In this document: positions 1 through 11,439 of the stretch, piece by piece
Numbering within the stretch: the first letter of the stretch is position 1
Layout of the letters: every line of letters begins with the position of its first letter
NCBI GenBank assembly: GCA_903813345.2
Contig: CAIIXF020000001.1
Coordinates: 33,688,866 to 33,748,865, forward strand
Origin: Owenia fusiformis
Lineage: Eukaryota > Annelida > Polychaeta > Sabellida > Oweniidae
Length of the DNA stretch: 60,000 nucleotides
Direction: 5' to 3'
Position numbers and translations under genes: made by a program
The notes under the pieces: model-generated
Seen by the model: only the letters and a program-made list of their open reading frames with translations
What the model was told of the DNA's origin: nothing
Databases searched by the model: none

Positions 1-1422
1 TTATCCAATAGAATATTTTAATAAATAGATCTCTAGTTAAATCATTGGATGAAGATTATGAGAGTCAACGAAGGAATGTTTTGGCTATATGATTCTACTG
101 TAGAAATACAAAAGGATAGTACAAAAAGCTACTAGGGATCTATAAACAGATGAGCATAGGGATTGTTTTACCCCAGAGTAGTCCCAAAAAGTCTCCTGAG
201 ACAAAGATCAGATCTGGTGGAAGAAAGATTACACCCTCAGGTGCATTTTCAGATAACCAACTAATAAAATGTTTATACTACAAGTCTCTAAAATATTTCA
301 GACAAACTAGCAGTACAAGCAGAATGGAACATTTGACGGTTTGGAAGTTAGGCAGTCTAGAGTCCTCTGAGCTTGGGGAGTTGCGAGGAAAGTGACTTCG
401 GTAAGTCCAGGTTAATCTATTATTCATTATAGAAGTATTTTATATATATTAAGTTTACAGCAGAATCAAATCTAGCAAGATCCTTGTCATTCTATTCTAA
501 AAATATAAAGTGCAGACTTTACTTCAGGAATACTAGAGTATTTTACCAAAGAATTTTACAATTATGTATTTTATTTTATATATATGGCTTCCATATTTAT
601 ATTTGGAAGAATTAAAAAATTTTCCAGATTTTCGCACTTTTAATCCTCAATAACTTACTGATTTACAACACATTGTAGACCTTTGAGACATATTGTATCT
701 GGGATTGTAAAGAATAGATCGCTAGCTCAATTTTGGTTGAAAATGACACTGCAAAATATACAGAGTGGGTATGGGTATACAGGTTACATTTCATACTTTT
801 CAATAGATTGATTTTTTCCAGGAAAATGTCCAAAAACAAGCAGAAATGGCAATGTGTTAAACATGCAACCAGGGAAACAACGACTGAGCTGTACAAGTCA
901 TTTGAAAAAACATTTGGAAAGTGATGAAGACCAATGAGAGCTCATGCTTTCAAGGAAAAATGAACACTTAGCATAAACAATATCTGTTCCGAGAAGCAAG
1001 CCAGTTTGAATTAAATTTTTATCTCTATGACAAGTAACGGGACAGTACTTTTAAGATTGCATAGATATAATGGCTTCATATCTGAAACATGCAATTTTTC
1101 TAGATTTATTCCCAACTTAAAATGGTCATTATTGCTTTTTGAAAATCAATACCATGTTAACTAATAGAGCATTTGTTCAAGCTCAAATTAGAATATTTAT
1201 TCATTCCCGTTCAGAAAAATAACAATATAACCCCTAAACAGTTAGGCTATAGATAATTACATTCATAGTAAAGGGGGTGAATAGATCTGCCGAGATCTGG
1301 GCACAATCTCGGAAATGAAATATCGAAATATCATCAAAGTTAATCCCATACTTAGTAGTGTTATAGGTAAATAACATGCGGGAATATAATTGATATCTGA
1401 GTTGAGCGGGAGATATACAAGG
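1..1422. other. No gene recognised
   Basis: AT-rich sequence. ORFs at 150-395 (+) and 733-924 (+) have no recognisable domain. At 820-935 two frames carry pieces (KWQC..., then TSHLKKHLESDED) that faintly recall a BED-type zinc finger broken by frameshifts, but this is too weak to call. Confidence 0.4.
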
Positions 1423-1560
1423 GTTATGTACTGGGAGGTTTTGGATACAGGTTTTATCCCAAGGGAAATATGTGTATATCCCGACGGACCGCAGGGACCA
1501 AGGGATATACACATATTTCCCGAGGGATAAACCCTGTATCCAAAACCGACCGTACATAAC
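1423..1560. repeat. Long imperfect hairpin (foldback element)
   Basis: Left arm 1423-1482 and right arm 1502-1560 are reverse complements over about 58 bp with few mismatches (gggatatacacatatttccc against its complement in the left arm), separated by a 19-bp GC-rich spacer. No coding content; overlapping minus-strand ORFs simply read through it. Probably a small foldback transposon. Boundaries were judged by eye. Confidence 0.85.
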
Positions 1561-2159
1561 AGATGTATTTCATACCTACTGATGTTCTTGGTACGTCATA
1601 TACCTTATAAAGTTCCAAAATTCAAAAATATACTTAAGATACACATTTTCTTGGTGTTTTAAAGTGGTTTTTAAGTTTCTGAGATTATCAAAATCATAAA
1701 TGTGAAAATCTTTTTTTTTTAAATGTGAAAAAAAATTTGGGGAAAAATGGGAAATTTCAATGCATATTTAATTCTCATAATCTACTAAGTATAGGATAAA
1801 TCAGTTATTAAATGCTCGATTTTGATACAGTGTATATCCCTCAGTAAATACAATATAGTCACGATTTATTAGTTAAAATATGCCTAATTCAATTTTAAGA
1901 CAAGCCAGAACGGCAAATCTCCCCTGCCCCTTAACCGTTTAGGGGTTAATAAAATACTCAATAAAACTTATTAACGATAGGATAGATTTTTGATAGATGA
2001 CATACGAGACTGTAATTATATTTAAGTTTAATTCTGTGTGTCAATATTCTCTATTTGGATGCTCAAAAAAGTTCTTGTGTATTAACTCATTAATTATTGG
2101 AAAAACAATATACATTTGTTAATAAGTCAAAGCATAAGTTAGTTGTGTTTTACCTTCAC
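1561..2159. other. AT-rich spacer
   Basis: No ORF, RNA or repeat structure recognised apart from A/T runs. Confidence 0.4.
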
Positions 2160-5100
2160 ATGTGAAAATGTTAGGCTTAGTGTGTTATATATAATTTTAC
2201 TGAACATCGGTGTCTACATCTTCCTGTACAGGAACTTTAAATTATGTTCATGTAATGATTCATTTAACTGGACGTTAGTCATTACTATCACTATATCTTG
2301 TTGATGGCATAATTAAGGTTACTAGAACATTCCTTGCATGTGTTGTCCTAACTTGATGTAACCAGAAGTTATGAATTTGCCATGTATGTGACAAGCACGT
2401 TACAGTCTCTTTATTTTGGCAAAGTCGTTGTTAAGGTTGGTACTACATTCCTGGCTCGTGATATCTAAGTCGAACGTAACTTGTATACTCATTTATGCGT
2501 GTCCACACTTTCCTTTGCTTACAACGTTCTATAGTTAATGTTACCAGAACTTTAACTTGGCCACGTATATGTGACGTTGCATTAGCACGTTACAGTCTGT
2601 TATTTTATTTTTGCAGTCATTGTTAAGGTTGCTACTACATTCCTAGCACATGATATTTAAGTCAAATGTAACGTTCTTTGAACATCTGTGCGAGTCCACA
2701 ACTTCCTGTACCTACAACGTTCCATAATTAACGTATCAGAAATTTAGATTGGCCACGTATTTATGACGTAATGTAAGTACGTTACATTTTCGTTATTTTG
2801 GCGAAGTCATCGTCTAGGTTGGTTCCACGTTCCTGGCACGTGATATTTAAGTCAAATGTAACGTTCTTTAAACATCTGTGCGAGTCCACACCTTCCTGTA
2901 CCTACAACGTTCCATATCAACGTTACCAGAAATTAAGATTGGCCACGTATATATGACGTAATGTGAGTACGTTACATTTTCGTTATTTTGGTGACGTAAT
3001 TGTTAAGGTCGCTACTACGTTCCTGACACGTGATATTTAAGTCAAATGTAACGTTCTTTAAACATCTATGCGAGTCCACACCTTCCTGTACCTACAACGT
3101 TCCATATCAACGTTACCAGGAATTTAGATTGGCCACGTATATATGACGTAATGTAAGTACGTTACAGTTTCGTTATTTTGGCGACGTAATTGTTAAGGTC
3201 GCTACTACGTTCCTGACACGTGATATTTAAGTCAAATGTAACGTTCTTTAAACATCTGTGCGAGTCCACACCTTCCTGTACCTACAACGTTCCATATCAA
3301 CGTTACCAGAAATTAAGATTGGCCACGTATATATGACGTAATGTGAGTACGTTACATTTTCGTTATTTTGGTGACGTAATTGTTAAGGTCGCTACTACGT
3401 TCCTGACACGTGATATTTAAGTCAAATGTAACGTTCTTTAAACATCTATGCGAGTCCACACCTTCCTGTACCTACAACGTTCCATATCAACGTTACCAGG
3501 AATTTAGATTGGCCACGTATATATGACGTAATGTAAGTACGTTACAGTTTCGTTATTTTGGCGACGTAATTGTTAAGGTCGCTACTACGTTCCTGACACG
3601 TGATATTTAAGTCAAATGTAACGTTCTTTAAACATCTGTGCGAGTCCACACCTTCCTGTACCTACAACGTTCCATATCAACGTTACCAGAAATTTAGATT
3701 GGCCACGTATTTATGACGTAATGTAAGTACGTTACATTTTCGTTATTTTGGCGAAGTCATCGTTTAGGTTGGTTCTACGTTCCTGGCACGTGATATTTAA
3801 GTCAAATGTAACGTTCTTTAAACATCTGTGCGAGTCCACACCTTCCTGTACCTACAACGTTCCATATCAACGTTACCAGAAATTTAGATTGGCCACGTAT
3901 TTATGACGTAATGTAAGTACGTTACATTTTCGTTATTTTGGTGACGTAATTGTTAAGGTCGCTACTACGTTCCTGACACGTGATATTTAAGTCAAATGTA
4001 ACGTTCTTTAAACATCTATGCGAGTCCACACCTTCCTGTACCTACAACGTTCCATATCAACGTTACCAGGAATTTAGATTGGCCACGTATATATGACGTA
4101 ATGTAAGTACGTTACAGTTTCGTTATTTTGGCGACGTAATTGTTAAGGTCGCTACTACGTTCCTGACACGTGATATTTAAGTCAAATGTTACGTTCTTTA
4201 AACATCTGTGCGAGTCCACACCTTCCTGTACCTACAACGTTCCATATCAACGTTACCAGAAATTTAGATTGGCCACGTATTTATGACGTAATGTAAGTAC
4301 GTTACATTTTCGTTATTTTGGCGACGTCATCGTTTAGGTTGGTTCTACGTTCCTGGCACGTGATATTTAAGTCAAATGTAACGTTCTTTAAACATCTGTG
4401 CGAGTCCACACCTTCCTGTACCTACAACGTTCCATATCAACGTTACCAGAAATTTAGATTGGCCACGTATTTATGACGTAATGTTAGTACGTTACATTTT
4501 CGTTATTTTGGTGACGTAATTGTTAAGGTCGCTACTACGTTCCTGACACGTGATATTTAAGTCAAATGTAACGTTCTTTAAACATCTATGCGAGTCCACA
4601 CCTTCCTGTACCTACAACGTTCCATATCAACGTTACCAGAAATTTAGATTGGCCACGTATATATGACGTAATGTAAGTACGTTACAGTTTCGTTATTTTG
4701 GCAACGTTATTGTTAAGGTCGCTACTACGTTCCTGACACGTGATATGTAAGTCAAATGTAACGTTCTTTAAACATCTGTGCGAGTCCACACCTTCCTGTA
4801 CCTACAACGTTCCATATCAACGTTACCAGAAATTTAGATTGGCCACGTATTTATGACGTAATGTAAGTACGTTACATTTTCGTTATTTTGGTGACGTAAT
4901 TGTTAAGGTCGCTACTACGTTCCTGACACGTGATATTTAAGTCAAATGTAACGTTCTTTAAACATCTATGCGAGTCCACACCTTCCTGTACCTACAACGT
5001 TCCATATCAACGTTACCAGAAATTTAGATTGGCCACGTATATATGACGTAATGTAAGTACGTTACAGTTTCGTTATTTTGGCGACGTAATTGTTAAGGTC

Positions 5101-5205
5101 GCTACTACGTTCCTGACACGTGATATTTAAGTCAAATGTAACGTTCTTTAAACATCTGTGCGAGTCCACACCTTCCTGTACCTACAACGTTCCATATTTA
5201 ACGTT
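2160..5205 (+). repeat. 190-bp tandem satellite with higher-order structure
   Basis: The landmark cgagtccaca recurs at 2691, 2881, 3071, 3261, 3451, 3641, 3831, 4021, 4211, 4401, 4591, 4781, 4971 and 5161, always exactly 190 bp apart. Two or three older, diverged units precede it from about 2160. Diagnostic positions sort the monomers into types A, B and C in the order C-A-B-A-B, C-A-B, C-A-B-A-B (2691-5160). Units are rich in ACGT: each younger monomer has one CACGTG and at least one TGACGTAA, with a second TGACGTAA in type A. The last unit is cut at about 5205. No coding function. Confidence 0.97.
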
Positions 5206-5389
5206 GCTACAACTTGAGACATATATTCTGACGACGTTATCACAACGTAAAATTGTTAGCTGGGGAGGAAGAGTAGGGTATGTAGGAATTTTTGAAAGTA
5301 TATTTGATCAATCTGCATCGTGCATACTGGCAAGTGCAAATTTCAAACTCCAAAATGGCAAAGAATTTTAACCTGGGGTCTGATTGCAA

Positions 5390-6390
5390 TTTTAATTTCA
5401 GATCCGGATTCCTGAGAGAATTCTACCCTTAATTCATAACTCATACGTTCAATTTGTAGAACTTTTTATTTTAACCTACTTTTCGGACACCATATCTCAA
5501 AAGTGGATCAAAATACTTTCTGACGGCAAAAGGCTAACACTATTAGCACACTCTTTGCTACCTTTATACAAAATTTTGAAGCAAATCATTTAAGTGTAAT
5601 GTCAAAATCGCAAAAATAAGGAAAAACTATGAATTTGACCTAGATTTTGACCTTGGCATTTTGGTGTCCAAATTTTAAAGCTATAGATAGCCTTCGAGGT
5701 CCCTTCTTTTATAGGCTTTCAGAATGTCAAGCTGTACTCAGTCTATTATCTAGCATTTTACACTTCAAAAAAATCTTTTTTTTCCATGGGGCACCAAAAT
5801 TGATTTTTGAGCTTTCAAAATGCCATAACTTCCGAAAAAAATGTCAGATTGAAATTTGATTTGCAGATTCGGATTCCTTAGAAAATTCTACCCTTAATTT
5901 ATAACTGATACGTTAAATATTGAAAACTTTTTATTTTGGTCTACATTTCGGACACCATATCTCAAAAGTGGGTCAAATTACTTTCTGACAGCAAAAGGCT
6001 AACACTATTACCACACTCTTTGCTACCTGTATACAAAATTTTGAAGCAAATTATTAAAGTGTAATGTCAGAATTGCAAAAATAAGGAAAAACTATGAATT
6101 TGACCTAGATTTTGACCTAAGCATTTTGGTGTCCAAATTTTAAAGATAGCTTTCGAGGTCCCTTCTTTTATAGGCTTTCAGAATGTTAAGCTATACTCAG
6201 TCTATATCTGGTATTTTACACTTCAAAAAAATCTTTTTTCTCATTGACATAAATGGGGCACCAAATGGCGATTTTTGAGCTTTCAAAACGCCATAACTTC
6301 CGAACCTAAAGTCAGATTGAAATTTGGTTTGCAGATTTGGATTCCTGAGAAAATTCTACCCTTAATTCATAACTGATACATTAAAGGATC
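5390..6390 (+). mobile_element. Two tandem units of the long-TIR element's terminal repeat
   Basis: Two units, about 5401-5866 and 5867-6385, share phrases such as ttcggacaccatatctcaaa, gcacactctttgctacct and gaatttgacctagattttga. The same text occurs in the left (inverted, about 43330-43870) and right (direct, about 47640-48240) terminal repeats of the 42651-49033 transposon. This is therefore a partial, internally duplicated relic of the same family. Short ORFs here are accidental. Confidence 0.85.
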
Positions 6391-7097
6391 TAGTGCACCC
6401 GCCATTATGATCTCCCCATGAACAAAATGAATCATTTTTAGGTGTAACCGCATGATACTGTGGAAAATATTTAAGCGTTTGGACCCACATGGGCTGAGGT
6501 TGAGGTCATTAAGTTCAGCAAGGGTGTATTGACTTGCTATTGGATGTGCTCCATTGACTTAACATGTGGATATCATCAGATTCCAATGGAGGCCATTTTC
6601 TATTGATTTTCACAAAAATACCTAAAATACACTATGACCTGAATCGATTGCAAATTAAATAATTTCACAATATGACACAAATGGTATATCACATCAGATG
6701 TGCAAATATAAAGTTTGCAATCAATTCAGGTCATACTTCAAATTAAAGGCTTAGACATTTTTTTCATCATTTTTTTCCTACAAAATGGCTATAGGAAAAT
6801 GCTTCAAAAGCAACTTTTACACTCATGAAATCCCATCCAACTTTGTAAATCCAAAGATTATACTGTTATGTTTCATTAATTAATAACATATTTGGATAAA
6901 ATGTAGGGATGTGTAGGATGCAAATGGATTTTGACAGACACAAAAACACTTCCTGGTTTGGCATCTCGACCCCTGTACACTTTATGATTGGATATTGGCC
7001 CTAATAAGTGGCCCATTCATCAATACAGTGCTGAATATATAGTGTGTGCCAAATTGCTTTCTAAGTGGCTTAGTTAGGCTAAACCTATGTTGTGGTA
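6391..7097. other. Unassigned spacer with a 22-bp inverted repeat
   Basis: No gene seen. tatgacctgaatcgattgca at 6633 is repeated in reverse complement at 6714-6735 with one mismatch, giving a stem of about 22 bp with a 59-bp loop. Confidence 0.5.
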
Positions 7098-7860
7098 GCT
7101 TACTATGAATTGACCCATAGTCATTTTAGATTGATCTATTATCTATTCATTTATACTTGTCTGCAGTCAAAATAGTGACACGAAAGGGCTAAACGGCTTG
7201 CACCAAGGTGCGACCGTCAAAATGATGAGTTTGAAAAATATACATTTTTTTAAATAATACTTGTAAGTATACAAAATAAGATGCAAATTTGATATTGATG
7301 TGTAATGATAGTCCATTCGGGTGTGGTAATTTTATGAAAAACAATTATGGTAAAAATTGGATATTTATGACCTTAAAATGCGATTTCAATTAAAAAGTTA
7401 CTGTTGTCAAGGATATTATTCCTATTTTATATAGTCAGTGTTTTTTAAATATACCAATAACCATTTCATTAGTTTTTGACAAAGTAAATAATTATAGGGC
7501 TCACACAAGGATCAACTTTGTTCATAGCATTTTCATATTAAGTGATGTTTTGAAAAAATACGAAGGTAAACTCAATTTTATTTTTTATTTGTTGAAGAAA
7601 AAACAATTATATGTTTGTTTTCTTGTTTCGACTGAAAAATCTCAATTCATCGCCCTTGCTTCGCAAGCAGGAGAGTCTACACCAGTACGAAAAAGTCTTC
7701 AAAAAGTTTATCCTTGTGTGAGCCCTACAATTATTTATTACTTTGTCAAAAACGTATATAATGGTTATTCGGATATATAAAAATCATTTAATAGGTAAAA
7801 TAGGAAAAGTATCATTGACTTTTGATTTTGAATAAAAAAGTATTACGAGCATATAGTGCA
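7098..7860 (+). mobile_element. Foldback element, copy 1
   Basis: The sequence at about 7300-7520 (agtccattcggg... to ggctcacacaaggatcaact) returns in reverse complement at about 7670-7850 (atccttgtgtgagcc...). Between them is a loop containing the short palindrome cttgcttcgcaag. The whole unit has an inverted second copy at about 10130-11045. No coding capacity. Confidence 0.8.
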
Positions 7861-8270
7861 TCACTTAGTTTATAGCTTGCAGACAGTGATCTAAGAGGCA
7901 TCATCTTGTAGTAATGGGTGTGACAGTGATGAGACGGGAATTGATTTTATTGATTTTAATGCAAGTTTTGACAATCCTAGTATTGATGGTTTATCTTACG
8001 GACGTCATATTAAAAGATACCAATTTGCATTACATCAACATCAAAGAAGTTTGATTTGTTCACAGATACGTGTCAGAGTGATACCTGTAGCAGTTGCACT
8101 AGATTGATATACAACAAGATATGTGTGAGCATTCATTGCAACATTTACTTAAGAGTTATAATTTTACTAAATCTGATGGAAGATTAGATAATTTAAGTCT
8201 ATCTCTTTTGGTTTATTCAATTTGAATAGTACTTTTGCAATAAAGATACCTATGTTTTGTTCATAAAATG
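7861..8270. other. Unassigned spacer
   Basis: No ORF of note or recognisable repeat. Confidence 0.4.
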
Positions 8271-8985
8271 TTTATTCAACATAGGTCAAAAGTCAGGGTA
8301 ATTTCAAGTTTAAAATATCAATATCTAGGATAGTTGGCATTTTAAGACATTTTGCCGATGGTGTGACCCTTCACAGCCGATGATTATGTGACCTGAGGTA
8401 AAGATCAACTGAATTGGTCTAGGTAATTTCAAGGTCAATATCTAGCAATTTGGTGTTTTAAGGCAATTGAGAACAATTCTGACCCTTGACAACCGATTAT
8501 TAGGTGACCTGTTGTCAGGGTCAAGGTCTATAGGTCAAGATCATTTCAAGGTCATCAATATCTAAATATTTCGCGTTTTTGGGCTGAGGTTACCCTTTGT
8601 GAATCATGAATGTGTAACCTGAGGTCAAGGTTATTTCAAGGTCAAATATCAGTATCTAAGTACTTGGTGTATTTAAGGCCCTGGTATCTGCTGTAGCCCT
8701 TAGCGACTCATGATAGGGTGACTTCCAAGGTCAATATCTAGCAATTTGGAGTTTAAAGGCAATTGAGAACAATTGTGACCTTTGGCGACCAATGATTAGG
8801 TGACCTGGTGTCAAGGTCACGTCAAGGTCAATATCTAGGTAGTTGGCAAATGTGGGGCTACAGTCCTATTCAATGACCAATGATAAAGTGACCAGAGATC
8901 TATAAGTCAATGTTTATGGATCAAGATCATTTCAAGGTCATAGCTCAATATCTAATTAGTATTTGGAGTTTTGGGGCTGAACGTG
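8271..8985 (+). repeat. Degenerate tandem repeat with AAGGTCA motifs
   Basis: About six diverged units of roughly 110-150 bp, each with a phrase like tttcaaggtcaatatctag and ..tgattaggtgacct. tcaaggtca and gtgacct recur many times. Non-coding. Confidence 0.7.
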
Positions 8986-9850
8986 TTTTTGTGAAAACAA
9001 TATGATTTTTCTTATGTAAAGTCCATGTGATAAAAATGATATCATCCAACTTCTTCACTTGAAAAGAAAAAACATCATGAATCCCCCTCAACCTTTATTT
9101 TTCAACTTATTTTTTTATGATTTCATTCTGGTTTGATTCCTTGACAACTTAATGATACACTACATGATTTTATTACTATATGTACGGGTATAAGCATCAA
9201 ATGTGGTGCCGCCTGTTATTAATTACATTCGTAAACATAATGCTTGAATGTATCAATAAATTGAAATTGAAAATATAAATATTTGAAAATATATCTGAAA
9301 TATTATTGATAAGATCCCCACCTTGTCACTTTTTGAAAAATATTAGGCTTATTTTCTAAAGTATTTTTTCTTAATTCGAATATATCAAAAGTTCTTCTAC
9401 GCGAATGAATTAAAAATTCTGAAAGGGGGATGGGTATTGAAATGCGATAAAGTTAAAAACCACAAATTCCATGTTATTTTCCATTGGAAAAACTCAAACT
9501 ATCCATTGTTTTCAACATAATTTTGGTCATTGAAAATTGATATCTCCAAAACTAGACTTTCATTACAATTCTACTAATGAAAAAGTTTTAGACCACTTGT
9601 TGAATAATATTTTCATGAACTTCAAATAAAAAAGAAGAACCTCTGTTGAGTAAATAATTTCAAAAAAATGTTGAGATGGGTTCCTCATTCATAGTTTTTT
9701 AGATTGTTTGAATGATATTTTTATAATCATTGAGAATTGAATTTTCTTGAAATATAACATATTGTGTTTTTGAGAAATGTCATTGAGAAGTAGTCATGGT
9801 AAAATATATGATGATCGGATATCACTTGCCATACTATACCTGGTCCTTTG
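8986..9850. mobile_element. Diverged copy of the 40541-41839 inverted-repeat element
   Basis: 9470-9700 (ttttccattggaaaaactca, attttggtcattgaaaattg, gttgagatgggttcctc) parallels 41455-41680. 9785-9842 (catggtaaaatatatgatga to cttgccatactatacctggt) matches the right terminal repeat at about 41785-41838. Strongly diverged, so older than the 40.5-kb copy. Confidence 0.7.
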
Positions 9851-9978
9851 CCAATTTGAAGTGAATTGTAAAATCATACCAGAAGAGAGGACATCCAAAT
9901 ATGAGGTCATTTTATGTCTGCAATCAGTGATCAACAGCCACGAGAGTTACTTTCTCTAGTAATTCTGAATTGGATCAG

Positions 9979-10006
9979 TATTGTATTGTATTGTATTGTA
10001 TTGTAT
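9979..10006 (+). repeat. (TATTG)n microsatellite
   Basis: About five perfect copies of the pentamer. Confidence 0.9.
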
Positions 10007-10129
10007 AATATGACCATTTAATTCACACTAGTTTCTTCATATGCCTGGACTAAAAATTCCGAATCTGTTTGGGTGAAATAACCAAATGTGACCAATAATA
10101 TGAGTATATTTGAGTATTGTCTCTTCACT

Positions 10130-11045
10130 TTCCAGTCAAAAATGCAAGATTTAAAAATATTTTTACAAATAATTGCAGTAAAACATGCAAAATATAATGC
10201 ACATTGGTTATTGAAATGTAGAGATAGTCCATGAGGGTATGGTTATATTATTAAAAACAATTATGGTAAAAATTGGGTATTTCTAACCATATAATGCTTT
10301 TTATTCCAAGTTCAATGACATTCTTCCAATTTTACCTTTGAAATGATTTTCATACCGACGAATAACCATTATATCAGTTTCTGGTAAAGTAAATAAGTGT
10401 AGGGCTTACACAAGGATCAACGTTTTTTAAGACTGTTTATGTACTTGTATATCCCCTGCCGTTCTAAGAGGAAGAGCAATGAATTGTGATTTTCAGTCAA
10501 AACAATGAAATAAACACACTCTGTTTATTTTGTTATACCATGGGCTAAACATTTAACAAATAAAATTGTGTTTAACCTTATATTTTTTCAAAACATCACT
10601 AAATATGAAAATATTGCAAATAAAGTTGATCCTTGTGTGAGCCCTATATTTATTTACTTTGCCAAAAATGAATATAATGGTAATTAAAATATTTTGAAAA
10701 CATTGAATAGGTGAAATAGGAATATTACCATTAACAACCATGACTTTTGAATTAAGATGGTATTTTTAGGTCAGAAATATATAATTCTTCACAAATTTTG
10801 TTTTTTATAAAAATGGCCACACGCAAATGGACTATCATACTTATCAATATCAAATTTGCCTCCTATATTGTATAACCATTTCTATTATTTGAAAAAAATA
10901 ATTTTTCATCAAACTCATCTTTTTGATGGTTGCACCTTGGTGCAAGCCGTTTAGCCCTTTCGTGTCACCTTTTTGAGTGCAGACAAGTAAAAATGAATAG
11001 TTGATGAACCAATATATAATGATTATGGGTCACTTCATAGTAAGC
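10130..11045 (-). mobile_element. Foldback element, copy 2 (inverted relative to copy 1)
   Basis: 10560-11045 is the reverse complement of 7098-7640, sharing ccttggtgcaagccgtttag, cctttcgtgtcac, atccttgtgtgagccct and tcatagtaagc. 10200-10440 pairs back with 10600-10860 to form its own hairpin. The loop (10428-10505) is homologous to the loop of copy 1. The two copies either form roughly 0.5-0.9-kb terminal inverted repeats of one 3.95-kb element (7098-11045) or are two separate insertions. Confidence 0.8.
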
Positions 11046-11300
11046 AAAATTTGGCAAGATGTAATAAAATTCAAACCAAGGTGTTCAAAATTTGGATCAA
11101 GGTGTTCAGAATTGGACCAAGGTGTCCACATTTTGAGGGGAGGTGTTCAACATTTCCAAGTCACTCATGTTAGGTGTTCCCAAGTTGACAGGCCTGCTAA
11201 TGATCGTTGATTCTCCACCCAGGGACTCACCCTCGGGTCTCCAAGAGTCTGGTTGGGCGCTAATAGGAACATGGGCACCAATTACGGCAAATACGGTATT
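11046..11300 (+). mobile_element. Fragments of the CAGGCCTGTC element and a GCGCCC-type element
   Basis: 11046-11195 repeats the 3' part of 26985-27143 (accaaggtgttcaaaatttg, ggggaggtgttcaacattt, ending gttgacaggcctg). 11248-11300 (ttgggcgctaat... tacggcaaatacggtatt) resembles the end of the 12908-13687 element. Confidence 0.75.
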
Positions 11301-11439
11301 TGCTTAATTCTATGAAGAATGTTTTTATAGTTTTTAATATTCTATCGTCCAGCGTATTCTCTCCGAATGCTCCAGAAAACAACTTTTGCATTTATCAAAT
11401 ATCATACAACTTTGTAAATCTAAAGATTATAATATTTTC

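Noticed and set aside
150-395. ORF MSIGIVLPQSSPKKSPETKI as a possible upstream PDE4 exon
   Set aside because: A Ser/Lys-rich run ends near a gtaagt-like site, but there is no UCR1 motif (VTPFAQ, LASLR) and no clear acceptor.
820-935. Broken BED-type zinc finger (KWQC..., TSHLKKHLE)
   Set aside because: Needs two frameshifts and lacks the full Cys/His set; too weak to annotate.
2440-5205. CRISPR-like array
   Set aside because: The repeats are contiguous 190-bp monomers without spacers, in a eukaryotic intron-bearing context.
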